From Thermoflexus hugenholtzii JAD2 (GTDB lineage Bacteria > Chloroflexota > Dehalococcoidia > UBA2979): a DNA stretch of 57,489 bases. Under the pieces are notes generated by a model, which was not told the origin of the DNA, ran no database searches, and worked only from the letters and a program-made list of their open reading frames with translations. Positions 23,299 through 32,614 of the stretch are shown here, piece after piece; position 1 is the stretch's first letter, and every line of letters starts with the position of its first letter. The position numbers and the translations under genes are program-made. Where the stretch lies: contig CAMDNW010000012.1 in assembly GCA_945903275.1 (NCBI GenBank), positions 1-57,489 on the forward strand, given 5' to 3'.

Positions 23299-26075
23299 CG
23301 ACTGAACGCCGAGGCCGCAGCCGCGCCCGTGTCAGCACGGGGAAAAGCCTCGTCATCGTCGAATCTCCGGCGAAGGCGAGGACGATCGCGCGGTTCCTTG
23401 GCCCCGAGTACGTGGTGGAGTCCTCTATCGGGCATATCCGTGACCTGCCTTCGAAGGCGGCGGAAATCCCGGAACAGGTTAAGAAACAGCCTTGGGCGCG
23501 TCTTGGCGTTGATGTTGATCATGACTTTGCCCCGCTCTACATCATCCCGGCAACGAAGAAGGCTCAGGTCGCCAAACTAAAGGCATTGCTGAAAGACGCC
23601 GACACGCTCTACCTCGCGACAGACGAGGATCGCGAAGGTGAGGCGATTGCGTGGCACCTGTACGAGGTGCTTAACCCGCAGGTACCAGTGCATCGGATGG
23701 TCTTCCACGAGATCACCCGAGACGCTATCGAAGAAGCACTGGAACACCCTCGTGACATCGACCAGGACTTGGTTCAGGCGCAAGAGGCGCGGCGCATCCT
23801 CGACCGGTTGTTCGGGTATGAGGTCTCGCCGGTGTTGTGGCGCAAGGTACGGCCTCGGCTGTCCGCGGGACGCGTGCAGTCTGCTGCGATCCGTGTAGTG
23901 GTGGTGCGCGAACGCTCGCGTATGCGTTTCGTGACGGCACCGTACTGGGACGTGAACGCCACGCTGCAAGTCGCGAGCGACGCGACGACTGTGACGGGGC
24001 ACTTGGTCGAACTCGGTGGTAAGCGAGTCGCCACCGGCCGTGACTTCGATCCGGAGACAGGTGCGCTCACTGGTGCGCACGATGTGATGCTGATGGATGG
24101 CGATGCCGCTGGCCGGGTTGCTAAGGCGCTGACCGGTGCAGTCGCGACGGTTGCCGAAGTCAACGAACGTCCATTCACGCAGCGCCCGGCAGCGCCATTT
24201 ATTACCTCCACGTTGCAGCAGGAAGCCGCACGGAAGCTGCGATTTACGGCGCAACGCACGATGGGCGTCGCGCAGCAGTTGTATGAGAATGGCTTCATCA
24301 CGTACATGCGTACCGACTCGACGAACCTGTCGACGCAAGCACTGGATGCCGCGCGTGAGCAGGTTCGGCAGTTGTATGGGGCTGAGTATCTGCCTGACAT
24401 GCCACGCCAGTACACAACGCGCGCGCGAGGCGCTCAGGAAGCGCACGAGGCGATCCGGCCAGCCGGCGATGCCTTCCGCATACCGGATGATCTCCGCCGG
24501 GAACTGGATGGGGATGCCTTCCGCGTGTACGAACTGATCTGGATGCGTACGGTTGCCTCGCAGATGCGTGATGCGACTGGCCTGCGGACGAACGTGCGGA
24601 TGCGGGCACCAGCGGGTGTGGCTGGCGAGGCTGTGCTGGCAACCTCAGGCCGGGTGATCAAGTTCCCAGGGTTCCTGCGTGCATACGTCGAAGGGTCAGA
24701 CGACCCGGAAGCGGAACTTGATGAGCAAGAACGGCTGTTGCCGCCGCTCACGGTGGGGCAGGCGATTGCGGTTGCCTCGGCGGAGTCGCGAGGGCACGAG
24801 ACGCAGTCACCAGCGCGATATACCGAGGCGAGTTTGATTCGCGAACTTGAAGAACGTGGGATCGGACGTCCGTCGACATACGCCTCGATTATCGGGACGA
24901 TCCTCGACCGTGGATACGTGCAGAAGCGCGGGACGGCATTAGTGCCGACATTCCTCGCGTTTGCGGTAGTGAACTTGCTGGAGCAGCATTTTCCAGAACT
25001 CGTCGACCTCGACTTCACTGCGAAGATGGAAGAAGACTTGGACGCGGTGGCCGAAGGAGGTCTGGACGCGACGCCGTGGTTGCGACGCTTCTATTTCGGC
25101 GATCCCGATTTGCCGCCGGCCGATGCGAATACGCTGGCTGCGGAAGGGCTACGTCATCGCATCGGCTCCGGGTGGGAGCAGATCGACGCGCGTGAAGTCT
25201 CGTCGATTCCGCTTGGCGAGGATGAGCAGGGACGCATCGTAGCGGTGCGAGTCGGCCGATATGGTCCGTACATTCAAGCCGGTGATAGCGAAGTGCGCTC
25301 TAACATCCCCGAAGACACCGCACCGGATGAGATCGACCTAGCAGGGGCGCTTGATCTCCTCGCACGGGCAGCGCACGGAGATCAGCCGCTGGGATTCGAT
25401 CCGAAATCAGGATTGCCGGTCTACTCCAAAGTCGGTCGCTACGGGCCCTACGTGCAGTTGGATGAAGACGATGCGAATGACAGCAAACCGAGGCGCTCGT
25501 CCGTCTGGCCTACACTGGACACCGAAACGCTGACACTTAACCAGGCGCTCATGCTGTTGTCGTTCCCGAAGATGCTGGGCGTGCACCCGGAGACGGGTGA
25601 TTCAGTCACAGTTCAGGATGGCCCACTCGGCCCTTATGTGAAGTGCGGGAGCGAGAACCGCAGCCTGCGTGACCACGACCACCTTGCAAGTGTGGCGCTG
25701 GACGAGGCGCTTGCATTGCTGGCACTACCACGTGAGATGCGCGGCCGACGCGGCACGCCGAGCGCACTGGCTGACCTCGGGCCGCACCCTGACAGTGGGA
25801 AGCCGGTGCAAGTGCGCAGTGGCCGGTTTGGCGCGTATGTGACTGACGGTGTCGTGAACGCATCCTTGCCCGCCGGACGGAATCCCTCAACGGTTACGAT
25901 GGAAGAGGCGCTCGATCTGCTGGCCTTGCGGGCACAGCGGATGCGTGAGCAGGGCATCGATCCGGCAGCACCCCCGACCCGTCCCCGGCGCGCCGCGGCT
26001 GCTTCACGCACGACCACTACTCGCACCGTTACACGCCGTGCTTCAGGAACGTCACGCACGCGGCGAAGCGCATAG
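23295..26075 (+). CDS. topA: DNA topoisomerase I
   Basis: A 926-residue type IA topoisomerase that relaxes negative supercoils. Toprim domain about 17-140 (KSLVIVESPAKARTI, ATDEDREGEAIAWH), active-site Tyr at about residue 337 in ITYMRTDSTNLS, and gate domains to about 590. Instead of Cys4 zinc fingers the tail has four Topo_C repeats (VGRYGPYIQAG, VGRYGPYVQLD, GPLGPYVKCG, GRFGAYVTDG) and a basic Thr/Arg-rich end. The start is TTG at 23295, with AGGAG 6 nt upstream and overlap with the dprA pseudogene stop. Confidence 0.95.
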   Translation: MTTERRGRSRARVSTGKSLVIVESPAKARTIARFLGPEYVVESSIGHIRDLPSKAAEIPEQVKKQPWARLGVDVDHDFAPLYIIPATKKAQVAKLKALLKDADTLYLATDEDREGEAIAWHLYEVLNPQVPVHRMVFHEITRDAIEEALEHPRDIDQDLVQAQEARRILDRLFGYEVSPVLWRKVRPRLSAGRVQSAAIRVVVVRERSRMRFVTAPYWDVNATLQVASDATTVTGHLVELGGKRVATGRDFDPETGALTGAHDVMLMDGDAAGRVAKALTGAVATVAEVNERPFTQRPAAPFITSTLQQEAARKLRFTAQRTMGVAQQLYENGFITYMRTDSTNLSTQALDAAREQVRQLYGAEYLPDMPRQYTTRARGAQEAHEAIRPAGDAFRIPDDLRRELDGDAFRVYELIWMRTVASQMRDATGLRTNVRMRAPAGVAGEAVLATSGRVIKFPGFLRAYVEGSDDPEAELDEQERLLPPLTVGQAIAVASAESRGHETQSPARYTEASLIRELEERGIGRPSTYASIIGTILDRGYVQKRGTALVPTFLAFAVVNLLEQHFPELVDLDFTAKMEEDLDAVAEGGLDATPWLRRFYFGDPDLPPADANTLAAEGLRHRIGSGWEQIDAREVSSIPLGEDEQGRIVAVRVGRYGPYIQAGDSEVRSNIPEDTAPDEIDLAGALDLLARAAHGDQPLGFDPKSGLPVYSKVGRYGPYVQLDEDDANDSKPRRSSVWPTLDTETLTLNQALMLLSFPKMLGVHPETGDSVTVQDGPLGPYVKCGSENRSLRDHDHLASVALDEALALLALPREMRGRRGTPSALADLGPHPDSGKPVQVRSGRFGAYVTDGVVNASLPAGRNPSTVTMEEALDLLALRAQRMREQGIDPAAPPTRPRRAAAASRTTTTRTVTRRASGTSRTRRSA

Positions 26076-26102
26076 CGCACTTGATATAACTGGGAGGCGA
26101 TA

Positions 26103-27083
26103 ATGCCCGGCGCTCCCCGTCTCGCTACCGATTCCGTTGTGCGTCAGCGATTGCGTGCGCGTGCAGATGCCATGCTCGATAAGTACTTGGCATACCTCGG
26201 CGGAGTGCGGCGGCGATCAGCGCACACGCTGCGCAACTATCGACATGACCTCGGCGCGTTCTTCGCGTTTCTCGTAGACATGCAGGTCGAGTTCGATGTC
26301 GCGGCGCGCAGCCATGGGCGAGCATTCCTCGCGCAGGCGCGTGACAGCGACGTTGCTCTTGCCTCGATCAAACGACAGGCGACTACGGTGCGAGCGTTCT
26401 ACGGTTGGCTGGATCGCGAAGGATTGCTGCCGCCCGCGCGTGCCGGTGACTCTATCTTGATGCTGCGCTATCCGAAGGCCCCTAAGCGACTTCCTCACTT
26501 CTTGAGCACGGACGAGGCGCAAGCGCTCGTTGAGGCGCCGGATACGGATACAGCGCGGGGAATGCGGGACCACGCGTTGCTGGAGTTGTTGTATGGGGCG
26601 GGACTCCGTGTGAGTGAAGTTACCAGAATCGACATTCGTGACCTCGACCTCGCGAACCGGCAAGTACGAGTAACCGGGAAGGGCGAGCGCACACGCATCT
26701 GTCTGTTCGGCGAGCCGGCCCATCAGTCGCTCACCGCATACATCGAACGAGCGCGGTCGGAACTGGTAGAGGGCGCGCAGCCGGCGTTGTTCATTGGGCG
26801 TGAAGGGGCACGGCTCGCTGTGCGGACGGTGCAGGAGATCGTGCGGCGTTCAGGTGTGCAGGCGGCGATCCGGTCGCACGTCCATCCTCACCTGCTGCGC
26901 CACACCTTTGCCACCCATATGCTGGAAGGGAACGCCGACCTCCGTGTCGTACAGGCCCTGCTTGGGCACGCTTCGGCGGACACGACACAGATCTATACGG
27001 CGGTGACAAAGCGGCGCCAGGAAGCGCTGGTCTCGTCCGCGCTCAGCCGAGCGCGCGAGGCCGAACGGCGAGATACCAGCTGA
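26103..27083 (+). CDS. xerC: Tyrosine recombinase XerC-like
   Basis: A 326-residue tyrosine recombinase, probably for chromosome dimer resolution. N-terminal SAM-like core-binding domain about 25-125 ([19 protein letters not shown]) and catalytic domain about 145-315 with all active residues: Arg in GAGLRVSEV, Lys in [25 protein letters not shown] and the nucleophile Tyr at about residue 298 (TTQIYTAV). GGGAGG precedes the ATG. The topA-xerC order favours the housekeeping enzyme over a mobile integrase. Confidence 0.92.
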   Translation: MPGAPRLATDSVVRQRLRARADAMLDKYLAYLGGVRRRSAHTLRNYRHDLGAFFAFLVDMQVEFDVAARSHGRAFLAQARDSDVALASIKRQATTVRAFYGWLDREGLLPPARAGDSILMLRYPKAPKRLPHFLSTDEAQALVEAPDTDTARGMRDHALLELLYGAGLRVSEVTRIDIRDLDLANRQVRVTGKGERTRICLFGEPAHQSLTAYIERARSELVEGAQPALFIGREGARLAVRTVQEIVRRSGVQAAIRSHVHPHLLRHTFATHMLEGNADLRVVQALLGHASADTTQIYTAVTKRRQEALVSSALSRAREAERRDTS

Positions 27084-27100
27084 CCGGCACTGGAGCGACT

Positions 27101-27544
27101 ATGCGAATTCTTGTGCTCAATGGTCCCAACCTGAACCTGCTCGGCCGGCGCGAGCCGGAAATCTACGGCCGCCAGACACTGTCAGATATCGAAGGCTTGC
27201 TGCGAGGCCGTGCGAATGATCTTGGTGTGGAGATTGCGTTCACGCAGTCGAACTCCGAGGGCGCACTGGTAGACGCGATTCAGGCGCACGCGGATTGGGA
27301 CGGCCTGATCGTCAACGCAGGTGCGTACACGCACACCTCGCTGGCGATTGCCGACGCTATCCAAGCAACACAGATCCTCACAGTTGAAGTCCATCTGTCG
27401 AACATCTACGCGCGTGAACGCTTTCGGCACCGCTCATTTCTCGCGCCGATTGTGTGGGGGCAAATCAGCGGCCTCGGCTACCACGGCTATCTCGCAGCGC
27501 TCGACGCACTGCACCGGCGGTTGAGCGACCGCGCGACCGCGTGA
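27101..27544 (+). CDS. aroQ: 3-dehydroquinate dehydratase, type II
   Basis: A 147-residue type II dehydroquinase (shikimate pathway step 3). Seen: [18 protein letters not shown] with the catalytic Tyr/Arg loop, the QSNSEG segment, [13 protein letters not shown]-like [10 protein letters not shown], and [18 protein letters not shown] with the catalytic His. It lies away from the other aro genes, in the opposite operon. GGAG lies 5 nt before the ATG. Confidence 0.95.
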   Translation: MRILVLNGPNLNLLGRREPEIYGRQTLSDIEGLLRGRANDLGVEIAFTQSNSEGALVDAIQAHADWDGLIVNAGAYTHTSLAIADAIQATQILTVEVHLSNIYARERFRHRSFLAPIVWGQISGLGYHGYLAALDALHRRLSDRATA

Positions 27545-28644
27545 CTACGGTCACGCCGCTTGTTGCCGCAGTGCGGCGGCTCAAACGCACTCGCGCATGC
27601 CTCGATGCACTCGGGATCGATGCGTTGTTAGTGACGACGCCTTCGAACCGCCGGTGGGTTTCCGGGTTTACAGGTACTGCGGGCGTGGTGTTGGTCACGG
27701 CAGAACGCGCGGTGGTTGCGACGGACTCGCGGTACTACGAGCAGGTAGGTGTGCAGGCGACTGCGTGCACGTTGCTGCGTGCGAACGGAGCGATGACTGA
27801 GTGGTTGCCGGTGCTCTTCGAAGGACTCGGTGGTAAACGGGTTGGGTTCGAGCCGGATGACATGACCGTCGCGCGATATGAGGAGTGGACGCAAGCGGTC
27901 GCGGCACTCGCTTCCGGCGACCGACCGAAGCTCGTGCCCGTGCCCCATGCCATCGAAACGTTACGCGCTATCAAGGATACAGATGAGATTGAGACGCTGA
28001 CACGCGCAGTGTTGCTCGGTGACGCGGCCTGTGAGCATGCGACGGCGATGGCCAGGCCAGGGATGCCCGAGAAGCAACTTGCGTGGGAGATACAGCGGTA
28101 TGCCATGGAGCATGGCGCTGATGACCTCTCGTTCCCGACGATCGTTGCTGGAGGGCCATGGGGGGCGCTACCACACGCGATCCCTCGTGATGTGCCGCTG
28201 GAGGTAGGCCAAGGTGTGGTGATGGATCTCGGCACGAAGGTCGATGGCTACTGCTCCGACCTGACGCGTACCATCTTCCTCGGAGAGCCTGACGTGCAAT
28301 TTCGCCGTATCTACGACATCGTACTGACTGCGCAGTTGATCGCTGAAGAGCGGATCGAGGCCGGTATGACCGGGCAACAGGCCCACGAGGTCGCCGTGAC
28401 CGTGATCCGCGAGGCCGGGTATGCCGAGTACTTTGGGCACGGCCTTGGGCATGGAGTGGGCCTCGATATCCACGAAGCGCCGCGTCTAGGGCCGAGGTCA
28501 GACGACATACTGGCAGACGGACAGGTGGTCACTGTAGAGCCGGGCATCTACATTCCCGGCTGGGGTGGCGTGCGCATCGAAGATCAGTGCGTGATGGAAG
28601 GCGGCCGATTGCGACGGCTTTCGACCGCCTCGAAGGTGCATTAG
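27541..28644 (+). CDS. pepP: Xaa-Pro aminopeptidase/dipeptidase (M24B)
   Basis: A 367-residue M24 metallopeptidase cleaving X-Pro bonds. Creatinase-like N-terminal domain about 1-130 ([16 protein letters not shown]), catalytic pita-bread domain with metal ligands in [17 protein letters not shown] (two Asp), [14 protein letters not shown] (His), VTVEPGIY and GVRIED (Glu). The GTG at 27541 overlaps the aroQ stop as GTGA and gives the usual short N-terminus; the open frame back to 27454 lies within aroQ and is rejected. It is followed by efp, a frequent pairing. Confidence 0.88.
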   Translation: MTTVTPLVAAVRRLKRTRACLDALGIDALLVTTPSNRRWVSGFTGTAGVVLVTAERAVVATDSRYYEQVGVQATACTLLRANGAMTEWLPVLFEGLGGKRVGFEPDDMTVARYEEWTQAVAALASGDRPKLVPVPHAIETLRAIKDTDEIETLTRAVLLGDAACEHATAMARPGMPEKQLAWEIQRYAMEHGADDLSFPTIVAGGPWGALPHAIPRDVPLEVGQGVVMDLGTKVDGYCSDLTRTIFLGEPDVQFRRIYDIVLTAQLIAEERIEAGMTGQQAHEVAVTVIREAGYAEYFGHGLGHGVGLDIHEAPRLGPRSDDILADGQVVTVEPGIYIPGWGGVRIEDQCVMEGGRLRRLSTASKVH

Positions 28645-28674
28645 CAATGGACACCCGAGGAGAGGAACGACACC

Positions 28675-29238
28675 ATGATCAGTACGAGCGAGATTAAGAA
28701 GGGCGCCTCGGTCGAGGTCGATGGCAATCTCTATCAGGTGGTGGAAGTCCAGCACGTCAAGACGAAGAAGTCCGCCGTGTACCGCGTGAAGCTGCGCGAC
28801 CTCCGCGGCGGGCACATCACCGAGCGCACGTTCAATGCCGGCGAGAAATTGACTGCTGCGCGTGTTGAGCGACGCGACATGCAATTTCTTTACAGCGAGC
28901 CAGATGCCCTGACGTTCATGAACACGCAGACTTTTGATCAGATCAGTGTGCCGCGCAGTATCGCTGGGGATGCGGTCAACTATCTGAAGGAAGGCGACGT
29001 AGTGCAGGTACTCGCCTTTGGCGAGGAGCCGCTCGGCGTCGAATTGCCCGCTTCTGTTGTGCTCAAGATCGTGCGCTCCGACCCAGGAGTGAAAGGCGAC
29101 ACCGCTACGGGTGCGACGAAGCCTGCGACGATGGAGACCGGACTTGTGGTAAACGTGCCGCTCTTTATCAACGAAGGTGATTCGATCAAAATCTCGACAT
29201 CAACCGCGTCGTACATCGAGCGCGCCGCGACCGCCTGA
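28675..29238 (+). CDS. efp: Elongation factor P
   Basis: A 187-residue EF-P with its three domains, which binds the ribosome between P and E sites and relieves stalling at proline runs. KOW-like domain 1 (MISTSEIKKGASVEVDGNLY), OB domain 2 about 66-128, and C-terminal domain 3 with NVPLFINEGDSIKISTSTASYIER. The domain 1 tip that is usually PGKGG or PGRGG reads TKKS (residues about 30-33) and is one residue shorter; two Lys are available at the tip. A purine-rich GAGGAGAGGAA lies before the ATG. Confidence 0.95.
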   Translation: MISTSEIKKGASVEVDGNLYQVVEVQHVKTKKSAVYRVKLRDLRGGHITERTFNAGEKLTAARVERRDMQFLYSEPDALTFMNTQTFDQISVPRSIAGDAVNYLKEGDVVQVLAFGEEPLGVELPASVVLKIVRSDPGVKGDTATGATKPATMETGLVVNVPLFINEGDSIKISTSTASYIERAATA

Positions 29239-29239
29239 C

Positions 29240-30433
29240 GTGCCGCCTGAGGTCTATCCGGTTAGCCAAGTCACGCGCTATCTGCGGGAGATGGTGGAAC
29301 ACGATCACAATCTCACCGAGATATGGGTCGGTGGCGAAATTTCGAACTTCAGCCGAGCTTCGTCCGGCCATATCTACTTCACCCTAAAAGACGGCAGCAG
29401 CGCGCTGCGCTGCGCGTTCTTCAGGAACCGGAATACTGGCCAACAAACGCCACTGGCTGATGGGCAGTCAGTGATGGTGTACGGATCATTGTCGGTGTAC
29501 GAACAGCGTGGCGAACTCTCGTTTATTGTCGACTTTGTGCAACCGGAAGGTGCAGGTGCACTCGCAGCCGAATTCGAGCGACGGCGAGCAGAGTTTGAAG
29601 CCGAAGGGCTGTTTGCGTTAGAGCGGAAACGGGCACTCCCGGTGTTCCCTCAACGGATTGGTGTCGTGACCTCGCCGACAAGTGCTGTGTTCCATGACAT
29701 CTGCGATGTGCTCGCACGGCGGTGGCCGCTAGCGACGATCGTATTGCAACCTGCGCCCGTGCAGGGAGACCGCGCGCCGCTGGCGATTGCAGAGGCGATC
29801 CGCGCTGTGGCTCGTGATCGGGGGATCGATGTGCTGATTGTTGCGCGCGGAGGTGGTTCAGCCGAAGACCTGTGGGCTTTTAACGAAGAGGCGGTGATCC
29901 GTGCAATCTTTGCCTGTCCGGTGCCCGTGATCTCCGCAGTCGGGCATGAGACGGACACGACACTCGCCGATCTGGTTGCCGACCTGCGCGCGCCCACCCC
30001 ATCGGCGGCGGCTGAGCTCGTCGCACCTGACCGCGTCGCGGTTGGGCGTCAAATGGATGGGCTCGCCTCATATGTGCACCTGCAACTGACGCGCCGTTTG
30101 ACTCGGCATCGTGAAGATACGGCGACGCATCGTCGGACGCTGACTCGCGCTTTGCTGCAGACAGGCCTGCTTCGCGAGCGCGTGCAAGGACGCGTTGCGG
30201 TGCTTGAACGCGTATGGTCGGCGACCCACCGTCAGGCAGAGTATGGCGTCGAAGCGCTGAGTGCGCGGCTGCGGGCGCTGTCGCCGCTCGCGACCCTCGA
30301 ACGGGGATACGCGATCGTGGCACGCGAAGACGGTATGCCGGTGATCTCGGCGGCTGGGTTGGCGACAGGTGACCGTGTGCGCCTGCAGTTCGCCGATGGC
30401 ACACAGCCGGCACGGATCGAGCCAGGCGTGTGA
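29240..30433 (+). CDS. xseA: Exodeoxyribonuclease VII large subunit
   Basis: A 397-residue XseA, the catalytic subunit of the single-strand exonuclease. N-terminal OB domain about 5-100 (WVGGEISNFSRASSGHIYFTLKD), catalytic part with GVVTSPTSAVFHDI, the DVLIVARGGGSAEDLWAFN segment and SAVGHETDTTLAD, then a coiled-coil tail that binds XseB. The GTG at 29240 lies 1 nt after the efp stop; upstream codons to 29177 lie in efp and are rejected. Confidence 0.94.
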   Translation: MPPEVYPVSQVTRYLREMVEHDHNLTEIWVGGEISNFSRASSGHIYFTLKDGSSALRCAFFRNRNTGQQTPLADGQSVMVYGSLSVYEQRGELSFIVDFVQPEGAGALAAEFERRRAEFEAEGLFALERKRALPVFPQRIGVVTSPTSAVFHDICDVLARRWPLATIVLQPAPVQGDRAPLAIAEAIRAVARDRGIDVLIVARGGGSAEDLWAFNEEAVIRAIFACPVPVISAVGHETDTTLADLVADLRAPTPSAAAELVAPDRVAVGRQMDGLASYVHLQLTRRLTRHREDTATHRRTLTRALLQTGLLRERVQGRVAVLERVWSATHRQAEYGVEALSARLRALSPLATLERGYAIVAREDGMPVISAAGLATGDRVRLQFADGTQPARIEPGV

Positions 30434-30645
30434 CTGGACAGCCTCCGGAAACGTTTGAGGCGCTGTACAAGCGCCTAGAGGACGTTGCATTGCGCCTCGA
30501 AGATGGGAATTTGCCGCTGGACGAGGCGGTAACGCTCTATGAGGAAGGGATGCGAATCGCACAGCAGTGCTCGGTGTTGCTGACGACAGTTGAGCAGCGG
30601 ATCGAGACGCTGCGCGATGCGTACGAGGATGGCCCGGGGCAATGA
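30430..30645 (+). CDS. xseB: Exodeoxyribonuclease VII small subunit
   Basis: A 71-residue helical XseB with the family pattern TFEALYKRLEDVALRLEDGN and LPLDEAVTLYEEGMRIAQ. Several copies decorate the XseA tail. Its GTG overlaps the xseA stop (GTGA), so expression is coupled. Confidence 0.94.
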   Translation: MTGQPPETFEALYKRLEDVALRLEDGNLPLDEAVTLYEEGMRIAQQCSVLLTTVEQRIETLRDAYEDGPGQ

Positions 30646-31469
30646 CCCTGCGGTTGGGATGGTTTACCAGCGCCCGAGGATCAGGGTCGCGTGCGATGTA
30701 CGAGGCAGTTGCTGACGCTATTGCGGCTGGAAGACTCGACGCGGAGTTCGCCGTGCTCTTCTGTAATCGCGATCCGGGGGAGGATGCGACAACCGACGCG
30801 TTCTTCGAGCGCGTCGGGACGGACGGAGCGCCACTGGTGACGAGGTCGTCGGTGCAGTTCCGGCGTGCAGAAGGTGTGATGCGGTCGCGGCTGGGTGCGC
30901 CGCTGCCGGCGTGGCGCACGGCTTACGACCGTGCGGTGAATGAGGCACTCGCCGCTTCTCCGTTCGACCTTGGTGTTCTCGCGGGATACATGTTGATCTT
31001 TGAGCGTGAATTCGTCGAACGGCACACTCTGCTCAACCTGCACCCTGCGTTACCCGCTGGCCCAGCCGGAACCTGGCGTGAGGTGATTCGTCACCTGATC
31101 CGCAGCCGAGCACAAGAGAGCGGCGTCATGCTGCACTTGGCGATCGCCGAGGTCGATATGGGGCCAGTGGTCGCGTACTGTCGGTACTCATTGCGGACGC
31201 CCGGCTTGCAGACGCTGTGGGCGGCGTTCGAGGGGCAGATCGATACCCTCGGCGACGACGCACTGGATGAGACTGCGTTGTTTACGGCGATCCGTGCGGC
31301 CGGTGTGGTGCGTGAGTCACCGCTATTGCTCGCGACGTTGCACGAATTCGCCTCAGGGCGGCTGCGCGCTGAAGGCTCTCGGATACTCGATGCCTCTGGG
31401 CCTTTGGCCGAGCCTGCTGAGTTGACCGTTGAGGTGGACGCTCTTGTCGCGGATAGCACCCCGCAATAA
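30642..31469 (+). CDS. Formyltransferase, PurN/GART-like
   Basis: A 275-residue protein with the glycinamide ribonucleotide formyltransferase fold. The catalytic Asn and His are in LLNLHPALP, the third residue, Asp, in VDMGPVVAYC, and the approach GYMLIFEREFVERH is family-like. It is longer and more divergent than typical PurN (about 200 residues), with a C-terminal addition of about 60 residues, so the true substrate may differ from GAR. It overlaps xseB as ATGA. No other pur genes are in the window. Confidence 0.75.
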   Translation: MTLRLGWFTSARGSGSRAMYEAVADAIAAGRLDAEFAVLFCNRDPGEDATTDAFFERVGTDGAPLVTRSSVQFRRAEGVMRSRLGAPLPAWRTAYDRAVNEALAASPFDLGVLAGYMLIFEREFVERHTLLNLHPALPAGPAGTWREVIRHLIRSRAQESGVMLHLAIAEVDMGPVVAYCRYSLRTPGLQTLWAAFEGQIDTLGDDALDETALFTAIRAAGVVRESPLLLATLHEFASGRLRAEGSRILDASGPLAEPAELTVEVDALVADSTPQ

Positions 31470-31542
31470 CGGCCGCGTGCTGGCAGGGTTTGTGGGCGCG
31501 CGTTACGCTAACCCCTATGAGCCACGTCTCAAGGAGACTTTG

Positions 31543-31833
31543 ATGTCGTTGACCCCTTCTTCACCTCACTTCTCTATTGCAGTGTCTCGGCCGGTGGCGA
31601 TCCAGAGAGGCCTTCGCGCCCTTGCGAGCCGCATGACGCCAGCGGTGCAGGCGACGGTGGCGGTGGCGGCAACGGGACTGGCGGCCGAGTATGCGCTTCG
31701 TGGGCTAGCGAATCGTGCGTTAGCGATGGTGGCAACGGGGCGCAAACCGCTGCTCCCCTCCGTCGCTGTCGGCCAGCGAGTGGTCGTGACGGAATGGTCA
31801 GTGCGCGAGCAGGTGCGCCGCGTGCGGGCATAG
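31543..31833 (+). CDS. Small Ala-rich protein of unknown function
   Basis: A 96-residue protein with a hydrophobic central stretch (AVQATVAVAATGLAAEYALRG) that could be a membrane helix and a basic C-terminus. No family recognised. The ATG at 31543 has AAGGAG about 7 nt upstream and is preferred to the longer frame from 31429, which overlaps the formyltransferase gene. A TACGCT at 31504-31509 could be a -10 box. rluB starts 2 nt after its stop. Confidence 0.6.
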   Translation: MSLTPSSPHFSIAVSRPVAIQRGLRALASRMTPAVQATVAVAATGLAAEYALRGLANRALAMVATGRKPLLPSVAVGQRVVVTEWSVREQVRRVRA

Positions 31834-31835
31834 TA

Positions 31836-32570
31836 GTGCCTGCTGAACGTCTCCAGAAGATTCTCGCCGCTGCAGGGTTTGGTAGCCGGCGTGGGGTAGA
31901 ACAGGTGATCGTTGCTGGTCGCGTGACCGTCGATGGCCGTGTCGCGACGCTCGGCGAGCGCGCCGATGCAGAAACGCAGCGCGTAGAACTCGATGGCCGG
32001 CCAGTGACCCGACCAGCGGAAACCATCACGTGGATGCTCAATAAGCCTACGGGTTATGTCGTTTCGGCGGCAGACGAGCAGCACCGACAGACGGTGTATG
32101 ACCTTCTCCGGAGGGCTCCGCGCGGCCTGAAGTATGTCGGCCGTCTCGATATCGACTCGGAAGGGCTGCTGTTACTGACGACGGACGGCGAGTTGGCGCA
32201 CCGGCTGACGCATCCGCGGTACGCGGTCTGGAAGACCTACGAGGCAGATGTCATCGGCGAGCCGAACCCTCAGGCGCTGGATCTGCTTCGAGACGGGATC
32301 GAGCTTGAGGACGGGGTCACCGCACCGGCACGCGCCGAGTTGCTCTCCGGCGGGGATCGGTCGTGTGTGCGAATTGCTTTGCGTGAGGGGAAGAAGCGCG
32401 AAGTACGGCGGATGCTGGCCGCCGTTGGGCACCCTGTCACGCGCTTAATTCGAGTCGAGTTTGGTAGTATCCGGCTCGGGATGTTGAGTACTGGCGAAGC
32501 TCGCCCGCTTACCGGAAGCGAGGCTCGAGATTTGGGCGTACTGGTGGGACTTGTGGACGCTAGCGCCTAA
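31836..32570 (+). CDS. rluB: rRNA pseudouridine synthase, RsuA/RluB family
   Basis: A 244-residue pseudouridine synthase. S4 RNA-binding domain about 3-60 (ERLQKILAAAGFGSRRGVE), catalytic domain with the nucleophilic Asp in GRLDIDSEGLLLLT, LNKPTGYVVS upstream and EGKKREVRRML downstream, all typical of RluB (position 2605 of 23S rRNA) or its relatives. The GTG at 31836 gives the usual start and lies 2 nt after the preceding gene; a GTG at 31794 within that gene is rejected. Confidence 0.9.
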   Translation: MPAERLQKILAAAGFGSRRGVEQVIVAGRVTVDGRVATLGERADAETQRVELDGRPVTRPAETITWMLNKPTGYVVSAADEQHRQTVYDLLRRAPRGLKYVGRLDIDSEGLLLLTTDGELAHRLTHPRYAVWKTYEADVIGEPNPQALDLLRDGIELEDGVTAPARAELLSGGDRSCVRIALREGKKREVRRMLAAVGHPVTRLIRVEFGSIRLGMLSTGEARPLTGSEARDLGVLVGLVDASA

Positions 32571-32603
32571 CGCTCTCTATCATCGGCCACCCTGTACCTA
32601 CCC

Positions 32604-32608
32604 GGAGG
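32604..32608 (+). promoter_or_regulatory. Shine-Dalgarno pointing to a non-canonical cmk start
   Basis: GGAGG at 32604-32608 with 6 nt to ATC at 32615. The only nearby GTG (32610) is out of frame and only 1 nt from the GGAGG. Confidence 0.6.
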
Positions 32609-32614
32609 CGTGTC

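Noticed and set aside
26103-27083. Tyrosine recombinase as a mobile-element integrase matching the tRNA-Phe att fragment
   Set aside because: It sits in the topA-xerC-aroQ housekeeping run 25 kb away, and looks like XerC; no link to the att-like site can be supported.
32610-32612. GTG at 32610 as cmk start
   Set aside because: It is in a different frame from the kinase and only 1 nt after GGAGG; using it would need a frameshift.
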